This document shows positions 1 to 6,216 of a stretch of 51,586 bases of DNA, in pieces (position 1 is the stretch's first letter; each line of letters begins with the position of its first letter). Made by a program: the position numbers and the translations under genes. The stretch is from a virus. The stretch lies in IMG/VR virus record IMGVR_UViG_3300032242_001840, positions 1 to 51,586 of that record; one strand, given 5' to 3'. A model generated the notes under the pieces. It was not told where the DNA came from, ran no database searches, and saw only the letters and a program-made list of their open reading frames with translations.

Positions 1-159
1 AGCGGCAGGGCTGGCAGCAGCGGCAGGGGCTGGCAGCAGCGGCAGGGGCTGGCGACGAGCGGCAGGGCTGGCAGCAGCGGCAGGGGCTGGCAGCAGCGGC
101 AGGGGCTGGCGACGAGCGGCAGGGCTGGCGGCAGCGGCAGGGGCTGGCAGCAGCGGCAG
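1..159. repeat. GC-rich tandem repeat with higher-order 57-base unit
   Basis: Eight full units plus a partial one of a sequence like AGCGGCAGGGGCTGGCAGC. The unit lengths cycle 18, 19, 20 bases (1-18, 19-37, 38-57; then 58-75, 76-94, 95-114; then 115-132, 133-151), so there is a 57-base higher-order repeat. The 20-base unit ends in GACG instead of AGC. No credible gene overlaps it. The left window edge cuts the array, so its true length is unknown. Function is not shown; a replication, packaging or simple expansion role are all possible. Confidence 0.9.
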
Positions 160-162
160 AAT

Positions 163-359
163 ACCCCCGAACGTGGAAACGCGCAGTATGCAACGCAGCA
201 CACAACACAATACCCCCGAACGTGGAAACGCTGGGGGACTCCGGCCGGGTCTGGCAGCCGCTGCCGATACCCCCGAACGTGGAAACCGCGGCAGCACCCC
301 CGAACGTGGAAACGCTGGGGGACTCCGGCCGGGTCTGGCAGCCCCCGAACGTGGAAACG
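163..359 (+). repeat. Array of five start-associated elements without genes
   Basis: Copies of ACCCCCGAACGTGGAAACG lie at 163-181, 212-230, 269-287 (last base C), 296-314 and 341-359 (first base G). Copies two and four are each followed by the same 28-base GC-rich tail (231-258 and 315-342), giving an 84-base duplication. All copies face rightward. Unlike the copies further right, these are not followed by convincing coding sequence; when read through they encode the peptide TPERGN, which creates a spurious open frame from 188 to 769. They may be remnants of deleted small genes, or a GGA-rich RNA or DNA target array. Confidence 0.9.
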
Positions 360-360
360 G

Positions 361-621
361 TTATCGCCCGCGGCGGTTGCCCGCGTTCTCTATTGAGGCT
401 GCCACGATTTTTGCGACTGCCGCGGAATCGTACTGGTCAAGAATCCAGCCCCAATCGTCTCCCGGTTTCAGACCCTGCCCCATGGCATGCCGCCAGATGA
501 CCCCTGCGATATCCTCCGCGGCGGCTGCCGCTGCCGCGGGCGGCTGGCCTACCGTATGGGGCGCGGCCTGGGAGCATGCCCAGTCGAATAGCTCCGGCAA
601 ACTGCTGATGATGTGTTGCAT
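361..621 (-). CDS. Hypothetical 86-residue protein
   Basis: A leftward frame of 86 residues with an alanine run near residues 28-35 and a protein-like C-terminal half containing GDDWGWILDQYDSAA. No family is recognised. There is no clear Shine-Dalgarno sequence, but a TAGAAT hexamer ends seven bases before the ATG, so the message could be leaderless, as proposed for the nuclease gene at 12185. Against it: it stands alone, opposite in direction to the flanking start-associated elements, and the region is GC-rich, where open frames arise easily. Existence is uncertain. Confidence 0.4.
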   Translation of the reverse strand: MQHIISSLPELFDWACSQAAPHTVGQPPAAAAAAAEDIAGVIWRHAMGQGLKPGDDWGWILDQYDSAAVAKIVAASIENAGNRRGR

Positions 622-655
622 GCCCGCATTCTACCCGGCCCGACAATCGAGCGCC

Positions 656-725
656 ACCCCCGAACGTGGAAACCGACAAATTCTCACAAAACCAAATGTC
701 CACCAGACCCCCGAACGTGGAAACC
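656..725 (+). repeat. Two more start-associated elements without genes
   Basis: Copies at 656-674 and 707-725, both ACCCCCGAACGTGGAAACC, 51 bases apart and just upstream of the first promoter of the early operon. Neither is followed by a start codon at a usual distance. The stretch from 622 to 765 holds nothing else that can be supported. Confidence 0.88.
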
Positions 726-765
726 AGCGAGGAAACAGCCCAAAAATATTTTTCCAGTTAAGGTA

Positions 766-793
766 TTGACCCGCTCTAAGACGATGCTAGGAT
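766..793 (+). promoter_or_regulatory. Early operon promoter (sigma70-like)
   Basis: TTGACC (766-771), 16-base spacer, TAGGAT (788-793). It is the only good promoter-like sequence ahead of the first gene of the rightward operon (start at 836), giving a leader of roughly 35 bases that contains one start-associated element (813-830). The TAGGAT -10 resembles the TAG-N-CT form seen in other promoters of this genome. Confidence 0.7.
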
Positions 794-835
794 ATGTGTG
801 TGCGACAGAGACACCCCGAACGAGGAAACGAGAGA

Positions 836-1018
836 ATGACCCCGACCGTCACCTACCGCATGATCAAAATCCAAGACCCCCGCAGCCCTGGCTTTTTCTG
901 GTACGAGATCGAATCCCGCACCCCCGCCGGCGAAACTCACACGGTTGCCGTGTGCGACACTCGCGAGGAAGCAAAGGAGACGATTGCCGCCATGCGGGCG
1001 GCTGTTCAATGCTCTTGA
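836..1018 (+). CDS. Small early protein, 60 residues
   Basis: First gene of the rightward operon. The ATG at 836 follows the element ACCCCGAACGAGGAAACG by five bases; an upstream in-frame ATG at 794 would place the element inside the gene and is rejected. The protein begins MTPTVTYRMIKIQD, contains an aromatic patch (PGFFWYEIES) and ends in a short acidic helix (TREEAKETIAAM). No signal peptide, membrane segment or known domain. Probably a small soluble early protein of unknown role. Confidence 0.75.
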   Translation: MTPTVTYRMIKIQDPRSPGFFWYEIESRTPAGETHTVAVCDTREEAKETIAAMRAAVQCS

Positions 1019-1101
1019 TTGGCTACCCACCAAGAAATCAGAACCCGGCGCGTTGCCGGCGGCCGGATGGATCGACAGACCCCTTCTTAGGAACCCAAAC
1101 A

Positions 1102-1305
1102 ATGCCCCGCCTGGAACGAGAGCTGCTTGAAGAATGCCGCACCATTGCTGCCCACTCCGGCGCGGCGCTGGTCGATGTGCTGCGCGACTGCCACCGATTT
1201 TGGATTACCGCCGGTCGGTCGATACAGCCGCGGGGGTGGGTGGCCCGCGCCAACGCTGCCAAACGGCTCCTCGCTCGTCACAGTGAGCAGCAGCAGGCAG
1301 TCTAG
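1102..1305 (+). CDS. Small early protein, 67 residues
   Basis: Starts at ATG 1102, preceded by TAGGAAC and by a degenerate leader (GATCGACAGACCCC near 1070). A GC-rich hairpin-like sequence (GGCGCGTTGCCGGCGGCC, about 1046) separates it from the previous gene. The protein is basic and helical, with an N-terminal helix (ERELLEECRTIAAHSGAALVD) and an arginine-rich C-terminus (ARANAAKRLLARHSEQQQ). It resembles small phage proteins that bind nucleic acid or other proteins, but no family is recognised. Confidence 0.68.
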   Translation: MPRLERELLEECRTIAAHSGAALVDVLRDCHRFWITAGRSIQPRGWVARANAAKRLLARHSEQQQAV

Positions 1306-1387
1306 TCAACCGACCGACAATATGCCTGGGGCGCGTTGCCCCGGCCGCCAGTGGATCGATAGACCCCCCGCAGAAGGAAACGAGAAA

Positions 1388-1588
1388 ATGACCACCTATA
1401 AAATCGTGCGTATGTATCTGCGTGACGACCAGCGCTCCCGCACACTCCGGCGCGGCCTGACGCTGGAGGCAGCGCAGGCACACTGCCGCACCCCCGAGGC
1501 ATCGAGCAGCAGGGCGACAAGTGCCGCCGCTCGTCGCCGCACCGCGGCCCGCGGGCCTTGGTTCGATGGATATGACGTTGACCGTTGA
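1388..1588 (+). CDS. Conserved phage protein, WFDGY type, 66 residues
   Basis: Starts at ATG 1388 behind an AAGGAAACGAGAAA leader. The layout is typical of a small conserved protein found in many actinophages and other tailed phages: N-terminal YKIVRMY, then RGLTLEAAQAHC, a serine-rich SSSRATSA stretch and the C-terminal GPWFDGY. That recognition is from memory of the family pattern. Its function is unknown in all phages I know of; the pattern suggests one small folded domain. Presence in an early operon fits a role in takeover or DNA metabolism, which is inference. Confidence 0.82.
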   Translation: MTTYKIVRMYLRDDQRSRTLRRGLTLEAAQAHCRTPEASSSRATSAAARRRTAARGPWFDGYDVDR

Positions 1589-1694
1589 CCCCCCGCTCCC
1601 CCGGCCCCGGCAACCGCCGGCAGCCGGGACTGCGGGCGGCCACCGTGGCCCCCCGACCGTGAGAACCCTAAACCCCCGTAGAAGGAAACGACAA

Positions 1695-2141
1695 ATGAGC
1701 GCTATAGCCGATGCGATGGTTGAAGTGATCGAGGCCGGAGTTGTGCCGGTTTTTTGCCCCGATTATTGCCCCGACCTAGAGCAAGATGGAGAGCATGGGT
1801 TGGTGTGGGTGACGATCACCACCCGCTTTGGAGAACCGCTGCGGCTTTCCGGCCTGCTGCCGGAGGACGCGGACGACTACCTCGAATCCTGCGGCACAGA
1901 CAACGAGGTTGGGCAGTCGATGCAGATGATTCTGGATTGCGACCACATGCGCAGTTGCATGGGTGCTGACGGGCAGGACACCCCGAACGATTACGAATGC
2001 ACCCACTGCGGAAAAACCTGGAACGCCTACAACACGACCAACAACCGCTCCGGCCGCCGCAGCCCCTGCCCGTCATGCCGGGAGATGTGCCGGCCGACTG
2101 CCGCCAGCCAACAGGCATACCGGGAGAGCATGTACAGCTAG
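1695..2141 (+). CDS. Zinc-ribbon early protein, 148 residues
   Basis: ATG 1695 follows GTAGAAGGAAACGACAA. The N-terminal part is acidic (CPDYCPDLEQDGEHGLVWV). Near residues 106-111 stands CTHCGKTW and near residue 128 CPSCREMC, a treble-clef or zinc-ribbon pair. The C-terminus is short and polar. Such proteins in phage early operons often bind nucleic acid or host polymerase, but no specific partner can be named. A further element-like CCCCGAACGA occurs inside the gene at 1981 and looks like coincidence. Confidence 0.8.
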   Translation: MSAIADAMVEVIEAGVVPVFCPDYCPDLEQDGEHGLVWVTITTRFGEPLRLSGLLPEDADDYLESCGTDNEVGQSMQMILDCDHMRSCMGADGQDTPNDYECTHCGKTWNAYNTTNNRSGRRSPCPSCREMCRPTAASQQAYRESMYS

Positions 2142-2221
2142 ACCCCCTCGGCGCGTTGCCGGCGGGACGATTTTGGACGACACTGCACATGACCCCCGAA
2201 CGGGGGAACCTTAAGGGAGAG

Positions 2222-2515
2222 ATGATCATGGAACTGATTTTGACGGAATGCGGAAGCGGCTTCCCGCGCGTCGGTGAGTTGGTCGGGCGCTGGCACGACG
2301 GGGAGGCCCGCGTGTGGCTGATCACGTCGGGCGGACGGATCACCACCGGGCAGGCTGGCAGCGGCCAGCCGAACACCTGCGAGGCCGAGGGCGAGGAATT
2401 GAGTCAGCAGCAAATTGAGGCAGCAGCAGCCCGCGGGCAGATCGATCTGGACGATCCGCAGGGATTCCTGGGGCTGCGATCAGTGTCGGTCAAACCAGCA
2501 GGCGACGACGCCTGA
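2222..2515 (+). CDS. Hypothetical early protein, 97 residues
   Basis: Starts at ATG 2222 (a second in-frame ATG at 2228) with AAGGGAGAG as Shine-Dalgarno sequence. The start-associated element here (2192-2210) is changed to a near-perfect CCCCC-GAAC-GGGGG hairpin and lies further upstream, with the ribosome site supplied separately. The protein has an N-terminal beta-rich part (VGELVGRWHDGEARVWLITSGG) and a C-terminal acidic helix (EELSQQQIEAAAARGQIDLDD). Function unknown. Confidence 0.72.
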   Translation: MIMELILTECGSGFPRVGELVGRWHDGEARVWLITSGGRITTGQAGSGQPNTCEAEGEELSQQQIEAAAARGQIDLDDPQGFLGLRSVSVKPAGDDA

Positions 2516-2612
2516 CGACCCCCCGCTCCCCCCGGCCGGCGAAACGCTGGTCGGGGACTGCGGGCGGCCGACCGGCAGCCTGGAACGATTACCCCCGAAC
2601 GAGGAAACGAGC

Positions 2613-2993
2613 ATGAACACGACCATAGAACCGAATGCCCGATCTGCTGGTGAACTGCGGCGCGACCTGGGCGAGGCTCTCGCGCTGCTGCGTGAGATTG
2701 TCGACATGGAACGGGTGATGATGGACAAAAACGACAACGCTTCTCAGGAGGAGTTTCAGAAGGCCGCCGATGCGTTCTACGCAAAAATCGACACCGCGGC
2801 AGAGTTCATTGACCTCGTTGCCGAACCGATCACGCTCAATGTCACCGGCGGCAAACTGACTCTGATCGATTTTGACCTGCGCTACTGCTGGTTTCTGGAT
2901 GACACCGACACCGGCGTGTCGGGCCTGACAGTCGATGAGGCTCGAACGGCAGCCTACGCCGCGTGGCCGGAGGCGCACGACCTCAACCTGTAA
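2613..2993 (+). CDS. Hypothetical early protein, 126 residues
   Basis: Starts at ATG 2613 behind the consensus element GAACGAGGAAACGAGC. The first 60 residues are predicted helical (AGELRRDLGEALALLREIVDMERVMMDK), followed by a mixed domain with LIDFDLRYCWFLDDTDTG and a C-terminal helix (VDEARTAAYAAWPEA). No known domain is recognised. The gap to the next gene (2994-3095) carries a degenerate element and a GC hairpin built on GGTCGGGCCG. Confidence 0.75.
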   Translation: MNTTIEPNARSAGELRRDLGEALALLREIVDMERVMMDKNDNASQEEFQKAADAFYAKIDTAAEFIDLVAEPITLNVTGGKLTLIDFDLRYCWFLDDTDTGVSGLTVDEARTAAYAAWPEAHDLNL

Positions 2994-3095
2994 CGCGACC
3001 CGACCGCACCCCCCGACCGTGGCAACACGCGGGGGAGACGGTCGGGCCGTGTGGCCCGACGATGGACGATTACCCCCGTAGAAGGAAACGAGAAC

Positions 3096-3647
3096 ATGAC
3101 CGCAATCAGCATTTCGATCTGCCCCACCGACCTGGAATTCCGCAACGGCGATATGTACGACCAGCAGTCGCTGCTGGAGGCTATTCGGGATTTTGCGACC
3201 GCTCACCACCCCGACGCCACGATCACCTGCCTTCAGATCGGCCATCGGCAGGGCGATTCTTGGGCGACGGTCGATGGGGACGACGAGGCCGGGCAGGCGC
3301 TGATGGAGGATTTCTGGGCGGCCCGCGGGAGCGATGCCGATCTGTTTTCCGCCACGCCCACAGTGTCGCTTGGGGATTACGCCAACGCCCGCGGCTGCGT
3401 TGTGGTGTTCGTGGCTGGTGTCGGCTGCCCGGCCGGCGAGTATTTTGCCGCTGGCGATCCCAGCGACAGCGTTGACAGTCTGCTTGAAAACCTCGCGATC
3501 CAAGGTGGCACTGTCGATTCCAGCGGCGACTGGCACTGGGACGGCAGCGGCAATCCGACCGATTACCGCGGCAACACGATTTACAAAATCCACGCCTATA
3601 TCGACGCCAAGAAATGGGCCAGCCTCACTGAAGACTCGGCAGTTTGA
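3096..3647 (+). CDS. Hypothetical early protein, 183 residues
   Basis: Starts at ATG 3096 behind GTAGAAGGAAACGAGAAC. An acidic soluble protein with many W, D and G residues. The N-terminal half has LLEAIRDFATAHHPDA and RQGDSWATVDGDDEAGQALMEDFW; the C-terminal half has GDWHWDGSGNPTDYRG and ends in an alpha-beta segment (YKIHAYIDAKKWASL). No family is recognised. The low pI and compact size would suit a DNA-mimic or anti-host protein, but this is a guess. Confidence 0.75.
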   Translation: MTAISISICPTDLEFRNGDMYDQQSLLEAIRDFATAHHPDATITCLQIGHRQGDSWATVDGDDEAGQALMEDFWAARGSDADLFSATPTVSLGDYANARGCVVVFVAGVGCPAGEYFAAGDPSDSVDSLLENLAIQGGTVDSSGDWHWDGSGNPTDYRGNTIYKIHAYIDAKKWASLTEDSAV

Positions 3648-3723
3648 CCTGACCCCCGAACGACGAAACGGATTCACTTCACACCCTGCCGCCCCCGAGC
3701 GGCGAAACGAGAGGAGCCTGACC

Positions 3724-4437
3724 ATGGAACAGCAGACGAAAACAGACTGGGAACAGGTGGGGCGCAGCCTCGGCCCACACGTCGGCCGATTGACCCTGCG
3801 AACCACGCTTGAAGCGGCTGGCCTGGTGGTCAACACCCCCGACTACCAGCGGGTGCTGGCGGCCATTCAGCGGGGGCAGAATGCGAAGCGGCGTGAGCTT
3901 GAGGCGGCGCAGGCAGCCCGCGAGGAGGCCCGCCTGGCACCCTATCGCGAGGAGGCGCGTGCCAATGTCCTCGCATGGGGATGCTGGGAGGAGGACGGCC
4001 CAGAGGGCAACCTAGAGGCGTTCCTGGAGGATTGCCGGGAGGAGGCTAGCCGCATGGCCGACGAGGCCGAGCAGGTTGCCGCAGAGGCAGAGGAGACTGC
4101 CCAGCGGGAGGCTGCCGAACTGCTGCACTACCAGCGGTCGGTGGCCGCCATCAACGCCGCTTGCGGGGCGGCCGCCGCGGCATGCCTGGAGGCAGGCTGG
4201 CGGCTGGAGCCTCGGCGGGGCGGCAGTGAATTGTCCTGCTATTTCCACGCCTGCCGACTGGACGAAAACGGCGACGAAGACCTGGTGCTGACGGTGCGAA
4301 TAAGCGATCACTACGCACCCAATGGCAGCGGCTGGAACGAGTCTGCGCAGACGCAGCACGACCGGCCCGACGTAAACATCGTGATGAGCAGCAGCTATTC
4401 GTTCACCTTGGAGCGACTGCTGGAGCGACTTGACTGA
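3724..4437 (+). CDS. Coiled-coil early protein, 237 residues
   Basis: Starts at ATG 3724 with GAGAGGAG eight bases before it; two start-associated elements precede (3652-3670, 3691-3709), both with GCGAAACG in place of GAGGAAACG. Residues about 45-150 are charged and alanine-rich (AIQRGQNAKRRELEAAQAAREEARLAP; ASRMADEAEQVAAEAEETA), a likely long coiled coil. The C-terminal 80 residues form a separate mixed domain (LSCYFHACRLDENGDEDLVLTVRISDHY). No known family. Confidence 0.75.
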   Translation: MEQQTKTDWEQVGRSLGPHVGRLTLRTTLEAAGLVVNTPDYQRVLAAIQRGQNAKRRELEAAQAAREEARLAPYREEARANVLAWGCWEEDGPEGNLEAFLEDCREEASRMADEAEQVAAEAEETAQREAAELLHYQRSVAAINAACGAAAAACLEAGWRLEPRRGGSELSCYFHACRLDENGDEDLVLTVRISDHYAPNGSGWNESAQTQHDRPDVNIVMSSSYSFTLERLLERLD

Positions 4438-4491
4438 CCCCCGACCGTGGAAACGAGCGATCCCCTAACCCCCGAACGAGGAAACGCGACG

Positions 4492-4707
4492 ATGGCAATT
4501 CAAATTCTGCTTGGTGATCGTGAAGGCGCAGCGATTGGAGTCTATGTCGATTCCTGCTGCGGACGATGCGGCTACGGGTCAGACCGCGGAGACGAATCTC
4601 CGGTGGCCCTGGCTTCAGCGAAGGATGTTCTCAATGGCGAGGTGCTTTGCCTGCGGTGCTTTGCTGAGGAGATCGGCGACAGGCTGAGTGCAACCCACAA
4701 ACTCTGA
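4492..4707 (+). CDS. Small zinc-finger early protein, 71 residues
   Basis: ATG 4492 follows the second of two elements (4437-4455 and 4468-4486). The protein has CCGRCGYG near residue 22 and CLRCF near residue 53, so one four-cysteine zinc site. It resembles small DksA- or zinc-ribbon-like phage proteins only in a general way. Function unknown. Confidence 0.75.
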   Translation: MAIQILLGDREGAAIGVYVDSCCGRCGYGSDRGDESPVALASAKDVLNGEVLCLRCFAEEIGDRLSATHKL

Positions 4708-4715
4708 CTCAAGCC

Positions 4716-4746
4716 TTGACACATAAACTGTCGATCCGTAGCCTAC
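4716..4746 (+). promoter_or_regulatory. Internal early promoter with GTAGCCTAC element
   Basis: TTGACA (4716-4721), 17-base spacer, TAGCCT (4739-4744). The -10 is part of GTAGCCTAC (4738-4746), an almost palindromic sequence that recurs at several leftward promoters in this genome. It would drive the genes from 4808 onward. Confidence 0.72.
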
Positions 4747-4807
4747 ACGCCTGGGGGTCATGCCGCCGACCCCGAGCGTAGAAACCCCGTGCGGCGAAAC
4801 GAGAACG

Positions 4808-5035
4808 ATGATGGCAAAGAAAAAGGCGGCTCCAGCCAAATTTGGCTATTACTACGAAACGACTCCCTACGGAGTCGAGCAGAAGGGAAAGAAGTTTGCT
4901 GTAGTGCAGTCATGGTGGGGCAAGACGATTTCCATTCACGGCACAAAGGAACTGGCCGAAGAGGCTTGCGTGGAGGAGGCGAGAACGCGCGGATGCCTCC
5001 AGCGAATCAGATACAAAATCACACCCCGAACGTAG
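4808..5035 (+). CDS. Small basic early protein, 75 residues
   Basis: Start at ATG 4808 (or the adjacent ATG 4811), after two overlapping elements (4769-4786, 4785-4801). Basic N-terminus (MMAKKKAAPAKF), an aromatic stretch (YYYETTPYGVEQKGKKF) and a C-terminal arginine-rich part. The stop codon TAG lies inside the start-associated element of the next gene. Probably a nucleic-acid binding protein by charge; no family recognised. Confidence 0.72.
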   Translation: MMAKKKAAPAKFGYYYETTPYGVEQKGKKFAVVQSWWGKTISIHGTKELAEEACVEEARTRGCLQRIRYKITPRT

Positions 5036-5051
5036 AAACGAGAGATCCGAA

Positions 5052-5243
5052 GTGAACTTGAACATTCGACTGACAGCCATGGAAGCCGAGGCTCTTCGGC
5101 GAGCGTTGGCAGGGTTGGTGGCAGATGAGCGTCAGCGTTTTTGGGGAAGGACTCGAGCCAGCAGGATCGAGCTTGCCGCCGTGAGCCTCTACGAAAAAAT
5201 CTTTGATCGACACCCGTCCGACTCCAAGGAACCCCGACCATGA
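5052..5243 (+). CDS. Small early protein, 63 residues (GTG start)
   Basis: Starts at GTG 5052 after the element ACCCCGAACGTAGAAACG (5023-5040) and GAGAGATCCGAA. The sequence, with NIRLTAMEAEALRRALAGLVADERQRF, is helical and may dimerise. It overlaps the next gene by four bases (5240-5243). No known family. Confidence 0.65.
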   Translation: MNLNIRLTAMEAEALRRALAGLVADERQRFWGRTRASRIELAAVSLYEKIFDRHPSDSKEPRP

Positions 5244-5416
5244 CAAACCGAATTTCCATGTATGAGGCTGGCTGGTTGACGTTTTTGGTCAAGGCCAATT
5301 TGACTACCGAGCAACACGCCCGCGAAGCGATGAAGCGGGCGGCAGTGTCGATTGCAGAGCGGTTGAATCATCGCAGGATCGATAGACTTCCCACCAACAG
5401 AAAGGGTCAAGAATGA
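5240..5416 (+). CDS. Small early protein, 58 residues
   Basis: A short gene that begins at ATG 5240, overlapping the previous stop, and ends TGA at 5414-5416. It encodes MTNRISMYEAGWLTFLVK at the N-terminus, then a charged helix (TEQHAREAMKRAAVSIAERL) and a basic tail (NHRRIDRLPTNRKGQE). It is coupled on both sides: four-base overlap upstream, ATGA overlap with the next gene. Its 3' end carries GGATCGATAGAC, similar to the box before other early genes. Function unknown. Confidence 0.65.
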   Translation: MTNRISMYEAGWLTFLVKANLTTEQHAREAMKRAAVSIAERLNHRRIDRLPTNRKGQE

Positions 5417-5685
5417 CCACCACCCCTGTTTTCGTCGCCTACGTCAGCAAGTCCGAACGTGGCATCCGGCCGGTCATCCGCGAGTTGCGGCGGGGCGTCA
5501 TCGTCACCGATGGCATCGAGCATGTCTTCTATCTGGATTCTCTCGGCAACGTCGCCAGCGTTTTCGTGTCGTTCGAGCAGGTGTTCACCACCCGACGCGA
5601 GGCTTGCCGGTTCCTGGCCGCCGAGGTGCGGCGGGAAATCGAATTGCTCAGGGTCGAGGCCGACCAGTTGGAGTTCGCGATATGA
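5413..5685 (+). CDS. Hypothetical early protein, 90 residues
   Basis: ATG 5413 overlaps the previous stop (ATGA) and has AAAGGGTCAAG upstream. The protein has a beta-rich N-terminal part (VFVAYVSKSERGIRPVIRELRRGVIV), a middle GIEHVFYLDSLGNV and a C-terminal amphipathic helix (REACRFLAAEVRREIELLRVEADQLEF). No family recognised. It is followed by an ATGA overlap with the next frame. Confidence 0.72.
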   Translation: MTTTPVFVAYVSKSERGIRPVIRELRRGVIVTDGIEHVFYLDSLGNVASVFVSFEQVFTTRREACRFLAAEVRREIELLRVEADQLEFAI

Positions 5686-5813
5686 AAAAAATCTGGGACG
5701 AATGGATTCGCGCCTTGGTTCTGATTCGTTTTGGGCAGGAACTCGGCCAGTCAGGACGACTAGCCGAGACGATTGCGGGCGTCTTAGACATGATCCTGAA
5801 GCTAGGGTCGTAG
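5682..5813 (+). CDS. Very small early protein, 43 residues
   Basis: ATG 5682 overlaps the previous stop (ATGA). The 43 residues (MKKIWDEWIRALVLIRFGQ...) form one or two amphipathic helices. Support rests on the overlap and protein-like composition only. Function unknown. Confidence 0.5.
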   Translation: MKKIWDEWIRALVLIRFGQELGQSGRLAETIAGVLDMILKLGS

Positions 5814-5818
5814 CGGCG

Positions 5819-5847
5819 TTGCCCGCCGCCGCTGTGACCCGTACAAT
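5819..5847 (+). promoter_or_regulatory. Promoter for the small HTH gene
   Basis: TTGCCC (5819-5824), 17-base spacer, TACAAT (5842-5847). The -35 lies in a small GC inverted repeat (AGCGGCG ... CGCCGCT) that may also act as a barrier for the upstream operon. A start-associated element follows at 5863-5881, ending two bases before the ATG at 5884. Confidence 0.62.
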
Positions 5848-5883
5848 GACAGACCTACCACCACCCCCGTATATGGGAACGAC

Positions 5884-6216
5884 ATGTTCACTGATTACCT
5901 GACGATTGACCAAGCCTCCAAAGCGGTCGGATGCACCCGCAGGACGCTGTATCGCATCATCGAGAAGTTTGCCCCTGGCGAGGTCGTCACGCCGGCATTC
6001 GGGCGGCAACTGATTCACATCTCGAAGCTGCCAGCGCTGCGCGAAAACTACTTCCCGTTTGGCAGCGAGCGCCGGTCGGCGGCGGCCAAGATTTGGGGGA
6101 AGGGAGGCGGGACGCAGAAAAAGATCAACCTGGAGGGTGCAGGGTCTTCGCGGAGTGGCACCGCAGGCAAAGCAGTTGCAGGCCCGAAAGGCCGGCGGCG
6201 GTCGCCGGCTCGTTGA
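5884..6216 (+). CDS. HTH protein, excisionase or MerR-like, 110 residues
   Basis: ATG 5884 lies close behind the element ACCCCCGTATATGGGAACG. Residues 5-30 (YLTIDQASKAVGCTRRTLYRIIEKF) match the helix-turn-helix of excisionase and MerR-type DNA-binding domains; the following segment (VVTPAFGRQLIHISKLPAL) would be the wing. The C-terminal third is low-complexity and basic (GTAGKAVAGPKGRRRSPAR). Likely a DNA-binding regulator or excisionase, although it is 21 kb from the integrase. The last 92 bases overlap the convergent HNH gene. Confidence 0.75.
   Translation: MFTDYLTIDQASKAVGCTRRTLYRIIEKFAPGEVVTPAFGRQLIHISKLPALRENYFPFGSERRSAAAKIWGKGGGTQKKINLEGAGSSRSGTAGKAVAGPKGRRRSPAR

Larger units (their letters stand above)
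1588..2571 (+). repeat. Repeated intergenic hairpin module (two copies)
   Basis: The gaps after the genes ending at 1588 and 2515 share a module that begins CCCCCGCTCCCCC and ends GGGACTGCGGGCGGCC (about 1590-1641 and 2519-2569). In the second copy, CCCCGGCC and GGTCGGGG pair around an inner GCG-AAA-CGC hairpin. The left-end array tail (231-258) has a related GGGGGACT core. Similar short GC hairpins built on GGCGCGTTGCC lie near 1046, 1330 and 2150, and a TGGANCGAT box often follows. Each gap therefore has the order hairpin, TGGANCGAT-like box, start-associated element, gene. The hairpins may be terminators, processing sites or barriers protecting mRNA ends. Confidence 0.7.
813..5881 (+). repeat. 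Start-associated sequence family before early genes
   Basis: Consensus ACCCCCGAACGAGGAAACGA directly ahead of start codons. Copies: 813-830, 1363-1382, 1672-1690, 2192-2210, 2591-2609, 3072-3090, 3652-3670 and 3691-3709 (pair), 4437-4455 and 4468-4486 (pair), 4769-4786 and 4785-4801 (pair), 5023-5040, 5863-5881; degenerate ones at 1649-1667 and near 3008-3029. The GAGGA, AAGGA or GGA part serves as Shine-Dalgarno sequence about 6-12 bases from the start codon. Two variants exist in the middle, GAACGAGG and GTAGAAGG. The element always has the same orientation as the gene and is not palindromic, which favours a role in RNA over a DNA operator. Organisation recalls the start-associated sequences of cluster K mycobacteriophages, with unrelated sequence. 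Confidence 0.9.

Noticed and set aside
173-769. Rightward 198-residue frame with repeated TPERGN
   Set aside because: It is a read-through of the start-associated elements and GC-rich tails; the repeats are DNA elements, not a protein domain, and the frame lacks normal composition.
2589-3836. Leftward 415-residue frame
   Set aside because: It runs antisense through three early genes, two elements and a hairpin gap. The rightward genes have ribosome sites and protein-like sequence; the long frame comes from GC bias.
163-5881. CRISPR array from the repeated 19-base element
   Set aside because: Spacing is irregular and the gaps are genes, the repeat is shorter than usual CRISPR repeats, and no cas genes are present.
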